40,667 nucleotides of DNA, from positions 15,266 through 55,932 of the IMG/VR virus record IMGVR_UViG_3300030329_002742; one strand, written 5' to 3'. Each line of letters starts with the position of its first letter. Position 1 is the first letter of the stretch. Made by a program: the position numbers and the translations under genes. Origin of the DNA: a virus. Positions 26,761 to 36,467 of the stretch are shown here, piece after piece. Below the pieces are notes generated by a model. It ran no database searches and was not told the DNA's origin. It saw only the letters and a list, made by a program, of their open reading frames with translations.

Positions 26761-28994
26761 TAAGAAGCTCCTTGCTGTCTAGGAGCCATTAAGCTAAAAG
26801 CTCCATCATATTCTGCTTTTATTCTAGCATATTGATCTTGAAGCCATTGATACTCAGTGCCTAATACCTGCATATTACCTTGATACTCTTGCAATGAAGC
26901 ACTATAATGTGCAATTTTTTGACCATATTCTTGGACTTCTGCAGATACTTCCATTTGATAAGATTGTAATTCTGCTTGATATTCACTAACCTTTGCAGAG
27001 TATTCTTGTACTTCTTTTTGTAAAACTTGAGCCTTGTTCTGTAAATCTACATTTGTAGATAATTGCATTTTTTGAATTTGTGAATTAGCAGTTTGTTCTA
27101 AATTAGCTAATTGCATTTGAAGTTTTGCTTGGTATTGAGATAGGTTAGCCTGGAATAAACTATTAGTATCATTTATTTTCGTTTCATACCATTGTAAAAT
27201 ATTTTGTTGCCTATTTGTCCAACCCTGAACCTCTCTATCAAGGTTTGCATTATATTCTTGCATTTCAGAATTAACCTGAGCACTATAAGCAGCAACAGAT
27301 TCAGAGTATTTTCTTAAATCTTGCTCATATTGGTCATATTGTTGTTTGTATTCATTTAATGCATTTAGTTCATCTACATTATTTTGAGCCTCAATATTAG
27401 TAGTTATTTTTTGAAAGTTATTATTAGCTCTATCTGTTATAGCTCTAACCTTTGCATCATACTCTACTTTTTCTTTATTAAATTTATTTAAAGCCTGTGA
27501 TAAATCAGCTTGATATTTATTTAACTTTTGTGAATTCACTGAATTATATTCTGCTTGCAGAACTTGAAAATCTTTTTCATATCTTGTAAAGATTAAGTTT
27601 ACTTCAGCCTGATAACCATTTATGTCAGCTTGATATTTACTTAAATCAGCAGCCCATTGCTTATCTTCAGTATTTGCTTGTTTTTCTATTATCTTTAATA
27701 CTTTTTCCTTATAAGATTCCATATTTCTATTAAAGTCACCTTCTTTAATAGCAAGCATTTGAGATATTTTTGTTAAATGAGTTGCAGCTTCTTCAAAATC
27801 CTCAGAAGATACAGCACTATTGTAATCTCTCCAATCAATACCTTGTAACTCAGTATTGTCTATTGGAGCTTCAACTGAAGATTCAGTAGTCGAATCTGGA
27901 TTAAATACTGTTGGCATTGACATAGGATTCCCATCAACATCTTGCGCAAAATTAACAGAAAAGAAATCTGATGCTAATGATGGTGGAGAAGGGAATGTCC
28001 CAGATTGTAAACTTGATATTGCAGAGGATGCTGTTTCGCTATGAGTCCAACTTTCTAAAGTCATTGTAATATTATCTAATGTTGGTACTGCAACGCTGCT
28101 AATTTCAGATAATATATCATTTAATCCATCAGCTTGAGCTGCAATAATAGGGTCATATGTTAATGTTGGATTTGGTAAAGAAGCTCCTATTGTAAATAAT
28201 GTATTAACATCTGGTGCTGCAGTGCTAAACGAACTATCAAAAGTTGTTAAAGCCGCAGGAATGTCTATAATACTTCCTCCATTATAATTTGTAAAAGATG
28301 CAGCTACAGCATCAGTAAAATTCCCAACTGCATTTTGCAACGCAGCATTTGGAGTTGTAAAGCTTGGAGATGCTATTGGACTTGGAACTACAGAAGTTAA
28401 AGCAAAAGCAGTAAATCCAATAGCAGGAAATGCAGTTATGTCCATACTTGCAAGCTTTGCATGTATAGTTCTAAAGGATGCATATAAAACAACTAAATAA
28501 ACTTTATCTTCAGGAAACCATTTTATTCCTGTACTACTATGTTCTAAAGCAGTTCCATCTGTTTCTTCTGGTGAAGAATTTACATATAAAACTTTAAATC
28601 CATCATTACTACTACCTGGCTCAGGATATACATGTATATTTCTATTTTGAGTTACCATATACACAGGATTAAATTTAGAAGCATAACTTAAACTATTAGG
28701 GTCTTTAACCTTATATTGCAATCCGATACTTTCTTTCCTACATGGTAACCATTCTCCATTAACACCACTTTCTCTTATAACTGAAAATATCTTAGCTGTG
28801 CCAGGGTTAAACCCATTGCTTGTTTGCTCAGAACTTTCTCTTAAAAAATCTTCCATCATATCAGGCCTTAAAGAAACAATCCTGCTTGTAACTTCAATAA
28901 CTCCATCATTTAGAAACTGAGAAAACTCAGCATCTGTAGGAGTTGTTCCAATTGATATAGATGTTATTCCTTCGACTTGTGTTTTAAAAGACAT
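26760..28994 (-). CDS. Adaptor-like N-terminus fused to a long Tyr/Gln coiled coil, 744 aa
   Basis: Residues 1-190 (FKTQVEGITSISIGTTPTDA, then YVNSSPEETD and GIKWFPEDKVYLVVLYASFR) look like the phage adaptor/neck fold seen in DUF6682-type proteins. Residues about 190-390 are low-complexity Ser/Thr/Pro/Ala. Residues 400-744 are an unbroken helical region with recurring YQAE/YSAxV/LQxYQ units, rich in Tyr and Gln, which should form a rod. The design suggests a protein anchored at the neck or vertex by its N-terminus with an extended stalk. It directly follows the decoration-like gene, after a spacer with a strong RNA hairpin. Confidence 0.75.
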   Translation of the reverse strand: MSFKTQVEGITSISIGTTPTDAEFSQFLNDGVIEVTSRIVSLRPDMMEDFLRESSEQTSNGFNPGTAKIFSVIRESGVNGEWLPCRKESIGLQYKVKDPNSLSYASKFNPVYMVTQNRNIHVYPEPGSSNDGFKVLYVNSSPEETDGTALEHSSTGIKWFPEDKVYLVVLYASFRTIHAKLASMDITAFPAIGFTAFALTSVVPSPIASPSFTTPNAALQNAVGNFTDAVAASFTNYNGGSIIDIPAALTTFDSSFSTAAPDVNTLFTIGASLPNPTLTYDPIIAAQADGLNDILSEISSVAVPTLDNITMTLESWTHSETASSAISSLQSGTFPSPPSLASDFFSVNFAQDVDGNPMSMPTVFNPDSTTESSVEAPIDNTELQGIDWRDYNSAVSSEDFEEAATHLTKISQMLAIKEGDFNRNMESYKEKVLKIIEKQANTEDKQWAADLSKYQADINGYQAEVNLIFTRYEKDFQVLQAEYNSVNSQKLNKYQADLSQALNKFNKEKVEYDAKVRAITDRANNNFQKITTNIEAQNNVDELNALNEYKQQYDQYEQDLRKYSESVAAYSAQVNSEMQEYNANLDREVQGWTNRQQNILQWYETKINDTNSLFQANLSQYQAKLQMQLANLEQTANSQIQKMQLSTNVDLQNKAQVLQKEVQEYSAKVSEYQAELQSYQMEVSAEVQEYGQKIAHYSASLQEYQGNMQVLGTEYQWLQDQYARIKAEYDGAFSLMAPRQQGAS

Positions 28995-29014
28995 TCAATT
29001 CTCCTGATGGCCTT

Positions 29015-29056
29015 GGGCCCTGATCAGCAACCGCGAAGGAGTCCGATGCAGAGCCC
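29015..29056 (-). promoter_or_regulatory. GC-rich RNA hairpin in the leader of the 744-aa gene
   Basis: In an AT-rich genome this spacer is GC-rich. On the minus strand GGGCTCTGCATC (29056-29045) pairs with GATCAGGGCCC (29025-29015) with one bulged C and one G-U, giving an 11-bp stem. The loop contains CTCCTT, complementary to the AGGAG Shine-Dalgarno of the downstream gene (about 29000-29004). No U-run follows, so it is not a standard terminator. It may control translation or mRNA stability; this is inferred from the fold. Confidence 0.5.
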
Positions 29057-29083
29057 GCAAACCATATTTTATTACAATCGCTA

Positions 29084-29617
29084 TTATTCACCAATAACGT
29101 AATTTAACCACACATTAAATTTACCAGATTCGAAAGCTTGACCTGCTATAGTAGCAGTTACAGCTCTTGCAGCAGTTAATTTAATAGCAGTACTACCTGT
29201 AGCATCTGGAACTATATCCTTGATGCCAGCATCCCATGGATTAGCACCATTGCTAACGGCAATAGCAGCAACAATATCATCTGCACTTTGCAAATGTATT
29301 GCCATTGTACCAGCATCACCACTAGCAGTTGTACATGTAGTTATTACTTCGATAAAGCCACCTACTATGATAGCATTATCGGGGATTGTTACGCCTAAGT
29401 TAATAGCACTAATCGCACCACCATCTACAGCAAAGTCATACTCTGCTTTAGCCCATCTACTTAAAGAAAAAGGGCCATCTGCAGGCTCAGTGTTACTTGC
29501 ATCTAATGCATTTAACTCTGCTACAGATATAGTAGTAGCTGATAATTCAGCTAACTTTTGTGCTTTAGTATCAGTAACTTCTGAATTAGGATTGTTTGCT
29601 ACCCAGTATTTAGCCAT
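29084..29617 (-). CDS. Capsid decoration / minor head protein candidate, 177 aa
   Basis: A beta-rich, Ala/Thr/Ile-rich protein whose N-terminus reads VTDTKAQKLAELSATTISVA, a pattern often seen in small head proteins encoded just after the major capsid protein. The second half has regular beta strands (VIIPDNAIIVGGFIEVITTC-like spacing) suited to a compact trimeric decoration domain. It starts 12 bases after the capsid stop. Decoration is inferred from position and composition. Confidence 0.7.
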   Translation of the reverse strand: MAKYWVANNPNSEVTDTKAQKLAELSATTISVAELNALDASNTEPADGPFSLSRWAKAEYDFAVDGGAISAINLGVTIPDNAIIVGGFIEVITTCTTASGDAGTMAIHLQSADDIVAAIAVSNGANPWDAGIKDIVPDATGSTAIKLTAARAVTATIAGQAFESGKFNVWLNYVIGE

Positions 29618-29629
29618 TGCAAACCCCCC

Positions 29630-31201
29630 TTACAGCCATATAGCGTGAGTCTCAGGTTGACTAAATTCAAAACCACAATCAGTTTGAATTAAATCAACTC
29701 GATAATCATCACCAGAGTTTTCAATAGTTTTAACACCAACATAAACTGTAGTGTCTCTATTGACGCCATTACCAATTAATGGACGATATCTAGCTGCGTT
29801 AAGGTTAATAGCCATAATCTTAACATTAGTTCCGTCCAAGTGGACGTCTCTAATTAAATTAAGATCACCATAAGCTGTAGAGATTTTACTAAAAGGTACA
29901 CCCTTAGCAATTCCTCTGCCACTTAATTGGAATTCATAGTTTGTAGAGATTTCTGAATTATTCTTCAAGAAACCACCCATTTTTTGCATCCAGTTCCATA
30001 CCTCACTATTACAGAAGTAAGCTACTTGACCACCCATGTCTGTTCTAGGATCTTTATATGTAGACATATCATTCATAAAGTCATCTACTGTATAAGTATT
30101 TGCCCATGTGAATCGATTTCCATTATTTAAGATATAGTCAACAGCACCTTGAGTGTAAGTTATACCATCACTATCTTCATCTAACTTTCCGAAGTAACCA
30201 GCTTGAGCAATATCCCAAGCATGCTCTTGCAACTTAGAACCCCAAATTCGTCTCCATTCAGAAGGTTCGAACTTTAAAGTAGTTGCTTGAGCTCTGTTAC
30301 TCATCATCATTGTTGTTTTGAAGATTTGAGTATAACCATAGTCAGTAGACCAAGGTTGGTCTTTCCATCCTTGTCCATAACCTGATAGCTCTTTATAAGC
30401 ACTTCCTACAGGATGTATTCTTAAAGGCTCTAACTCAGTAGGTGTCATATTGTATGTTTCAGAAAGCATACCAGTAGATAACTGAGTAGATACAGTTAAG
30501 TTTGTAGCTGTATCTACTGTTTTTACTACTACAACTGGAACATATACATACTTATAGTCAGTTTCATAGATTGGTTCTAAGTTCACTTTTGCAAGCAAAT
30601 AATCATTAGACCCTGAATCTGCAGCAGCAGCTTTCATAGGAACTCTAACCATTTGATTTTTAACAAAAGAACGTGGTGCAGTATCATCAGCTAGCAATGT
30701 TATCTTACCAGTTTCTTGTCCATATTTATTACGCTTATTACCAGCGTATAAATAATCACCAGCCACTTTTAAGACTAATTGGTCACCAGCAGCAATCACA
30801 CCAGCACTACCAAATGCACCAGTTGTTAAACTACTTGCAAAGCTATGTGATACAAAAGCAGCTTGGTTAGCTAATGGAGTTCCAATTTCGTCAGCATCTA
30901 CTACATAACCATAGCGATGTTGTGGACCACACATTCTTTTTGTTGTGAACTTGAATTTAGGATCATCTGTTGCAACTTTTCCGCCTTTAATCCTATTTAA
31001 TAAGTGCAGAAAAGGGTCTCTCTTTGCAGAGAGTGTTGTGAACGTATTCCCGAAGTTATACTTTCTACGCAGGTCACCAGTGGACATGCCAGAAGCAGCA
31101 AGCGTATCATCAGCGACGTTTAAATCCTGTGACGGATGTTCGACTGTAAACGGCTTATCAGTCTGATAACTTGGCGAATCAATAGCATCATAATCAGCCA
31201 T
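29630..31201 (-). CDS. Major capsid protein, 523 aa
   Basis: It lies between the scaffold and decoration genes, the standard place, and has the length of a large HK97-fold coat protein. The N-terminal arm (about residues 1-70) is polar and extended, followed by LNRIKGGKVATDD, an E-loop-like stretch, and a body rich in aromatic and small residues. The C-terminus ends in a strand (VDLIQTDCGFEFSQPETHAI). The start has a strong Shine-Dalgarno (AAAGGAG) 6-7 bases upstream, as expected for a highly expressed gene. The fold is inferred; gene order supports the call strongly. Confidence 0.88.
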   Translation of the reverse strand: MADYDAIDSPSYQTDKPFTVEHPSQDLNVADDTLAASGMSTGDLRRKYNFGNTFTTLSAKRDPFLHLLNRIKGGKVATDDPKFKFTTKRMCGPQHRYGYVVDADEIGTPLANQAAFVSHSFASSLTTGAFGSAGVIAAGDQLVLKVAGDYLYAGNKRNKYGQETGKITLLADDTAPRSFVKNQMVRVPMKAAAADSGSNDYLLAKVNLEPIYETDYKYVYVPVVVVKTVDTATNLTVSTQLSTGMLSETYNMTPTELEPLRIHPVGSAYKELSGYGQGWKDQPWSTDYGYTQIFKTTMMMSNRAQATTLKFEPSEWRRIWGSKLQEHAWDIAQAGYFGKLDEDSDGITYTQGAVDYILNNGNRFTWANTYTVDDFMNDMSTYKDPRTDMGGQVAYFCNSEVWNWMQKMGGFLKNNSEISTNYEFQLSGRGIAKGVPFSKISTAYGDLNLIRDVHLDGTNVKIMAINLNAARYRPLIGNGVNRDTTVYVGVKTIENSGDDYRVDLIQTDCGFEFSQPETHAIWL

Positions 31202-31237
31202 GACGTTCTCCTTTATATTTAGCTCTTTTTCAGCTGC

Positions 31238-31254
31238 ACTTAGGGTTACTAAGT
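31238..31254 (-). other. Small hairpin in the capsid-gene leader
   Basis: ACTTAG and CTAAGT (6 bp, 5-base loop) lie in the 109-base spacer between scaffold and major capsid genes, about 40 bases before the capsid start. The spacer also contains a short AGCT/AGCT pair. It could be an mRNA-processing or stability element that boosts capsid expression. There is no T-run, so a terminator is unlikely. Confidence 0.3.
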
Positions 31255-31310
31255 ACCTTCAAGAAGAGTTTAGGTTAATTCGGAGTCAGGCTAATATTAA
31301 ATCTTTACCT

Positions 31311-32249
31311 TTATCCGAACAGTTTATCGTTATCTATACTATCACCAAAAAGCGAAGCGAACATTTGGTCATCAGCTGACACTTGTCCACCTTGATTATT
31401 GGCTCCAGAAGCAGATGTTGGCATAGATTGTGCATTCTTCATTTGACCTAACATATCTTTTTTTGCAGCATTAGATATATTAGCATCTCTTTTTCCTTGA
31501 TTCTTAGCTGCCCAGATATGTTCCAATGTCATAGGAGTTGTTCGAGCATACTCAATAAGCTCTCCCATTTCCTCATTGCTCAAACCTCTTTCTTTCTGAA
31601 ACTTCAATGCTTCTTGCTTTGCAGACATACGCCTTTGCATTTCAGCAGCATTTTGTTTCTCTCCTTCAAGAATTTGACCAACACGTTGTTGAACCATATT
31701 ATCCACAGATGCATTAAAAACTTTAGCAGATTCAGACCCTGGGTCAGTCATAGCTTCATGACCATCATAAACAAAGTCTTCTTTCAAACCTAAAGCTTCC
31801 TGTACAGTCTTAGGAGCTGCACCACCATTTGTCAAGTAATCTCGCACATGTTGCACTAAACCACTATCTTTCTTCATTGCGTCGAGAACTGGTAAGAAGG
31901 GTTCAACTTCCTTCAATCTATTATGATTGGCTTGCCCTGCACGAGTAGAATCGGCATAGCGCTTTTTAAGTTGTTCAGCTTCTTTTTTGTACGGATTGTT
32001 CTCATCATCCCAATTACCCGCATTTTTGTTGGAGCCAACCGCATTTTTTTTGTGAGTTACCTGTTCGGAGTCACCTTTATTAGGTTGGGTTACCCTAGGG
32101 GTATTTTTGTTATACATCTCTCCTGCATTTTCTGCAGAAACTTTTTTATCTAATTCATCAAAGAACTCATCAGTAGAGTTGACTCCGCTATCGCCTTCAT
32201 CGAAGACATTAGCATCATTCAAGTTACTACTGGCATTTAATTCATTCAT
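31311..32249 (-). CDS. Scaffolding protein, 312 aa
   Basis: An acidic, Asn/Asp/Glu/Gln-rich, helical protein encoded between portal and major capsid genes. Residues 1-90 are acidic and disordered; residues about 90-260 are coiled-coil-like (AEQLKKRYADSTRAGQANHN and later AEMQRRMSAKQEALKFQKER). The C-terminus is low-complexity with a short hydrophobic end (MFASLFGDSIDNDKLFG) that could bind coat protein. Length and place fit scaffolds of P22-like and podovirus heads. The start has AAAGGAG upstream. Confidence 0.82.
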   Translation of the reverse strand: MNELNASSNLNDANVFDEGDSGVNSTDEFFDELDKKVSAENAGEMYNKNTPRVTQPNKGDSEQVTHKKNAVGSNKNAGNWDDENNPYKKEAEQLKKRYADSTRAGQANHNRLKEVEPFLPVLDAMKKDSGLVQHVRDYLTNGGAAPKTVQEALGLKEDFVYDGHEAMTDPGSESAKVFNASVDNMVQQRVGQILEGEKQNAAEMQRRMSAKQEALKFQKERGLSNEEMGELIEYARTTPMTLEHIWAAKNQGKRDANISNAAKKDMLGQMKNAQSMPTSASGANNQGGQVSADDQMFASLFGDSIDNDKLFG

Positions 32250-32327
32250 GATTAAACTCCTTTTTTTAAATGAAATTGCTTGGTCGTAATTTTGTCGTCA
32301 TAATACCCATAAAAGCAACTATTATTT

Positions 32328-34631
32328 TTATTTTTTTACATTATTTGCTTTTTTAGCTTCATTTTTACGCTCAATATCTTTTAAAGCATAGCTCAATTGA
32401 GTTTGCTTTGTTTGGGTATCATTCTTCATAACATTACGCAAATGCTTTTGTTGAGCTTGAGACTCTAGCCTATCTTTTTCAATTGCATTTTTAGAATCAG
32501 CTTTCTTTTGAGTTACTTCCATCTCAGCTTGCATAATTTTCTGCTTGATACCTGCTTGAACTAATTGTCTTTCTAGAGTTTCAATTGTACCATCTCTATC
32601 TTTTATAGATTCTTCCATTGAAGACATCTGTGATTGAAGTTGAGCATATAAGCTCTTACGTTGTGCAATCTTATCTTTGTTTTTAATGTCAGTTTCAGCC
32701 AATACAGCTATATCATCTACAACTCCTGCTTGTAGTAATTGCTTTAATTCATCTAAATATGCCCATCTATTAACAGGCATTGTAGAACCAGCAACAATTC
32801 TTATATCAAACCTAGCAGCAGAATAATCCTTGAACTTTCCAATAGCTTCACCCAAATCATTATACATAGGAACATTAATTGCAACCTCTCTACTTTCTTG
32901 TATTGATGATGGTTGAACAATCCTAAATACTTTATGAGCAGTGTATAAAGCTTGTGAATATTGTTTAACAATTTCACCTAACTGTTTTAAACCAGGTTCG
33001 GTAGAATGTTTTAACCATTGTTTTACACGTCTAGTCCCATACTCATCCATAGCTAACATACCACGATATGTTTCATGTTGAGTATTTGTATCTCCCTGCA
33101 TTGCACCATAGATACCAGCTAAATATTCCATATCTTGCTTTCCTTCTTGAACAATATTAAAAAAAGAATTAGATAATGGCATAGGTTGAATTGGTGTTGG
33201 AGGTTCAAAGCCAGGCTTCTTAGGGAGCAAAGCACCAGGAGCGGAGGAGTAGTCTTCCCAGTAACTTGTGTTTATAGAACCTTCTTCATACATCCAACGT
33301 AAACTACTCCCTAAGGAAGCATTATGAACCATTAGTTGATGTGATTTATTTAATTCCTGCTGTTTTCCTATTAAAGGAGAAACTGCACTAACAGGAAATG
33401 GAGTCCCTGTCCATTTAAAATGAAATGGTACGATAGGATATTCAGTTACATGCTGAGGAAGAATATATTCTTTTATCATCGTATCTCCCACAACACACGT
33501 TTGCTTTATTCTGTCGCCAAAAAATCTCATTTGGTCTGTAACCATTTTAGCAAACTCTTCCTGCTTTATCATTATTTTAAATTCTTTTTCAGTAACGACT
33601 GTATTCTCAATTCTTTCTGCTGCAGCCTGCATCTGTCCTTGTAATTCTTTTGCTTTTGCATTTAGCTGAGCACCCATCATTTCTCTAGCTTTGTTAACTT
33701 CAAGCTCATATCTTTCTTTTAGCATCTCTCCAGATTCAACAGCTCTTTGCATTTGAAGTATTTGCTCCTGAAGTTCAACTTCCATCTCTGCTTTTGCTTG
33801 AGCTATCTTTTGCTGAACTTGAGCTTGAACTTGTCTCATTTGCTCTGGAGGTAAAGGAACTCTATAGAAAACATTAACATAAGGTATTTTTACTTTTTCC
33901 CATACCTCAAAGAATTCCATCATTGGATCATCTTCACCTTCTGTGGTCATAGCATCTACTACATCTTGGTAAATAAAATCTTTTTGCTCATCATCTATTG
34001 CTCTTTCTGAATAATTAAATTCAGTCCCAGTATAATCTCCAGCTTTATTTATTTGTCTTTTTTGGTCTGGGTAAATTTTTAATAAATGAGATTTAGGTAA
34101 TATTTTTCGTATCATAATAAAAGATGCATCTCTAAACAACATATCCCTAGATTTTGGGTCTACATAAATATCAAAAGGTTCTGGCTGCTTTAAGACAACT
34201 TCACCCATTCCATTATCTTTATTCTTATCTATATCTACTTGCATATATCCAATACTTTTTGTGATAGCATCATTTATACAATTGGAATACAAAGCAGAGC
34301 CATCAGATAAGTTCCATATATAATCAGCCATATCTGAAAATACTGCAGCCACATCAGTATCAGACCCTTCAACTCCAATGGCTTGCCATCTAGGAGTGTT
34401 CGCTGTTGCGTAAAAGTTCAACATTTCTACGACTGGCATTATCCTGTTTATTGTAAATGTGGGCATACCTTGATTTTCTAAGGCAGCTTTTTCAGCTTGA
34501 GTCAATTGATTGTCATTAGAAAAATCAAATCCTTTTTGATTAATTTTCTGCCATTGACTTCTTTGAGCTTGATTTGCTCTCGTGAATAGATTTCTAATTT
34601 GCTGTGCTTTTGTTTTTTTACTCTTAGCCAT
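32328..34631 (-). CDS. Portal protein (P22-like), 767 aa
   Basis: The N-terminal 120 residues (RSQWQKINQKGFDFSNDNQL, then FTINRIMPVVEMLNFYATAN and a VEMLNFYATANTPRW-type stretch) match the opening of P22-type portal proteins. A long helical insert at about residues 255-345 is rich in Gln, Glu and Met, and a long coiled coil at the C-terminus (residues 660-767) corresponds to the barrel/crown region of large portals. At 767 aa it is close to P22 gp1 (725 aa). It follows the terminase and precedes the scaffold. Confidence 0.88.
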   Translation of the reverse strand: MAKSKKTKAQQIRNLFTRANQAQRSQWQKINQKGFDFSNDNQLTQAEKAALENQGMPTFTINRIMPVVEMLNFYATANTPRWQAIGVEGSDTDVAAVFSDMADYIWNLSDGSALYSNCINDAITKSIGYMQVDIDKNKDNGMGEVVLKQPEPFDIYVDPKSRDMLFRDASFIMIRKILPKSHLLKIYPDQKRQINKAGDYTGTEFNYSERAIDDEQKDFIYQDVVDAMTTEGEDDPMMEFFEVWEKVKIPYVNVFYRVPLPPEQMRQVQAQVQQKIAQAKAEMEVELQEQILQMQRAVESGEMLKERYELEVNKAREMMGAQLNAKAKELQGQMQAAAERIENTVVTEKEFKIMIKQEEFAKMVTDQMRFFGDRIKQTCVVGDTMIKEYILPQHVTEYPIVPFHFKWTGTPFPVSAVSPLIGKQQELNKSHQLMVHNASLGSSLRWMYEEGSINTSYWEDYSSAPGALLPKKPGFEPPTPIQPMPLSNSFFNIVQEGKQDMEYLAGIYGAMQGDTNTQHETYRGMLAMDEYGTRRVKQWLKHSTEPGLKQLGEIVKQYSQALYTAHKVFRIVQPSSIQESREVAINVPMYNDLGEAIGKFKDYSAARFDIRIVAGSTMPVNRWAYLDELKQLLQAGVVDDIAVLAETDIKNKDKIAQRKSLYAQLQSQMSSMEESIKDRDGTIETLERQLVQAGIKQKIMQAEMEVTQKKADSKNAIEKDRLESQAQQKHLRNVMKNDTQTKQTQLSYALKDIERKNEAKKANNVKK

Positions 34632-34633
34632 TT

Positions 34634-34909
34634 TTACTCCTCTAGTATTTCAATTTCTTTTTTTTCGTAGAAGTCTTCTTGGGAGAATTCTTCTTGGATA
34701 TAATTTTCTTGCGAGTCTTTTTCCCGCTTGTATAACTTTTCTTTCGAGTTCTTGCCATTTAAGCATCCTTCCCTTGGGTAATGTTCGTGATTAACCTCAC
34801 AATATTTAGGACAAGAATATCCTCCTTTAGGACAGTTTTCAAGATAATCTCCATATCTAACAATTCCTAAAAATGATAATCCATACAGTATTTTCCATAT
34901 TGTATCAAT
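34634..34909 (-). other. 91-codon open frame continuing the TerL frame past its stop
   Basis: The frame of the large terminase stays open for 91 codons after its TAA. It encodes a plausible protein: a hydrophobic WKILYGLSFLGIV start, a Cys-rich part (CPKGGYSCPKYC and a later C), and an acidic Gln/Glu-rich helix ending EIEILEE. It has no ATG, GTG or TTG start with a ribosome site, and it overlaps the 38-aa basic ORF in another frame. It could be a readthrough extension, a non-ATG gene, a decayed gene or chance. I list it because its composition looks coding. Confidence 0.35.
34642..34758 (-). CDS. Small Lys/Arg-rich basic peptide, 38 aa
   Basis: ATG at 34758 overlaps the stop of a preceding 31-codon frame (TAAATG) and has AAGGGAAGGA upstream. 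The product (MARTRKKSYTSGKKTRKKII then repeated Lys-Lys-Thr/Ser) carries about 17 positive charges and no acidic residue. This suggests DNA or RNA binding, possibly a DNA-condensing or packaging accessory between terminase and portal. It ends five bases before the stop of a second, overlapping frame. The basic bias may partly come from the A-rich strand, so confidence is moderate. Confidence 0.5.
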   Translation of the reverse strand: MARTRKKSYTSGKKTRKKIISKKNSPKKTSTKKKKLKY

Positions 34910-36466
34910 TTATGCTGTTACCCAATTTTTTGGTTTCGGTTTATGTACAAGAAATCGACCTTTTTTATCTTGCTTTAAATCTTCTTTAGGATATGCAAAC
35001 TTACACGCATATGCTAATGCATCTATAGTATCATCATGTGCCATACGAGGCCCAAATGTTATTATTTCTCTTTGTAGGTCATAATGTGTTTTCTTTATAT
35101 GCACTTGACCTACTGCAAATCTTTGAGCTAAGATTCCTTGAATCCTATCTCTTTTACTCATTCTAGTTCCAGGCTTTTCTTCTTTAAAAGCTAAACTAAA
35201 ATCATTCCTTCGCATTGATTCTGCTCTTAACGCTTGGAAAACAGGCTTCGACATAGTTGTGTCTTCAATCGTAAACACGGTCGGATGATATATATTATTA
35301 TAGTTAAACATATAATCGACAATGCCCTTTTTATCGGAACCTGGAATACCCAATACAGGGATAGAACGCTTCCTAAAATAATCGAGAACATAAATATTGT
35401 TATCCATGTCACAACCCACAAGCATGATAACACTATAATCAGCATCCCTTCTTTGAGAGTCTGTAGCAGGGTCAACACCTGCGAAGACATTGACTGGCTT
35501 GATATCTCCAGACTCTGTCCTAACGCATGAAACCCCTGTATCGTCATCATGTATAAACTCGCCGTCCCAGAATTTAATATGTTCGCGAGTGAATATAGCA
35601 TCTTCCTCACTTTGGACCTCCATCATATACTCTTGGTAGAATTTCTGAGGTGCTCCAGAATCAGCATAAAACTTTTTCTTTCGTTGCATCTCTTTATGCC
35701 CAAACCAATCTGGCCAAAGTGGCGTTCCATCATCTTGGAGGGCTTTATAAGTTATTACATTCCAAGAATATTTCTCATTCTTTTTTTTCGCTTGTTCGTA
35801 TCCTACTAAAATCTTCTGTATAAATGCATCATAATGCACAGGAGTCCCATTAATTCTAAGCCGTCCTGTCTTTGGTTCTAATGCAGGAAACACAACTGCA
35901 GTAACCAAGTTTGATATTTTAGATCTAGACTCAGGTGTTATAGTATTATTCTCATCTTCAAAGTCATCAAGTACAATCAAATCATATCTTTTATGTAATT
36001 TTGCCCCACCTCTAATCCCAGACAGATTTGATTTGCTAATTAACTTGGTCCCATTAGTTAACTCAATATCATCTTCTGTCCACTTGCGTCCCTTTAAATC
36101 TCCGAAATAATACTTAACTTTCTCATTAAATTCTATATGATACTTTATATAATCTAAGTTAGGTACACTAATCTTAGAACTTGCAGCAACCCAACCATAA
36201 AACAAAGGCTCTTTAGTAAATAAAAAATCATGCATGATAGAACATTTGGTTAATACAGTTTTACCATGACCCCTAGGGAGAATAACAGCTAACTGTCTAC
36301 AAGTAAAATCATTAATAGCATCTGCAACCTCATAATGAAAGAATGGAGTTTCAGAACGTCTAAAGTCATCTGGTAGAAATAGTTTACCAAATGCAATTAA
36401 ATCTTCATTAGCAAGTCTTAAGGCTTTTTCTTCCTCAGACACATTATGAAAGTTAACATTAGCCAT
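34910..36466 (-). CDS. terL: Terminase large subunit (packaging ATPase/nuclease), 518 aa
   Basis: The ATPase domain has Walker A at residues 64-70 (PRGHGKT), then GWVAASSK, Walker B at 162-170 (DLIVLDDFE) and coupling motif INGTP near 206-210. The RNase H-like nuclease domain has D332 in AGVDPATDS, E401/D402 in TIEDTTM and D478-D479-x-x-D482 in MAHDDTIDAL, so all acidic metal ligands are present. The length is typical. It cuts and translocates DNA into the prohead together with the small subunit and portal, both encoded next to it. Confidence 0.95.
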   Translation of the reverse strand: MANVNFHNVSEEEKALRLANEDLIAFGKLFLPDDFRRSETPFFHYEVADAINDFTCRQLAVILPRGHGKTVLTKCSIMHDFLFTKEPLFYGWVAASSKISVPNLDYIKYHIEFNEKVKYYFGDLKGRKWTEDDIELTNGTKLISKSNLSGIRGGAKLHKRYDLIVLDDFEDENNTITPESRSKISNLVTAVVFPALEPKTGRLRINGTPVHYDAFIQKILVGYEQAKKKNEKYSWNVITYKALQDDGTPLWPDWFGHKEMQRKKKFYADSGAPQKFYQEYMMEVQSEEDAIFTREHIKFWDGEFIHDDDTGVSCVRTESGDIKPVNVFAGVDPATDSQRRDADYSVIMLVGCDMDNNIYVLDYFRKRSIPVLGIPGSDKKGIVDYMFNYNNIYHPTVFTIEDTTMSKPVFQALRAESMRRNDFSLAFKEEKPGTRMSKRDRIQGILAQRFAVGQVHIKKTHYDLQREIITFGPRMAHDDTIDALAYACKFAYPKEDLKQDKKGRFLVHKPKPKNWVTA

Positions 36467-36467
36467 A

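Noticed and set aside
34642-34758. Similarity of the basic 38-aa peptide to a histone H3 tail (MARTRKK versus MARTKQT)
   Set aside because: Short Lys/Arg-rich sequences match by chance, and the strand is A-rich; no further similarity is present.
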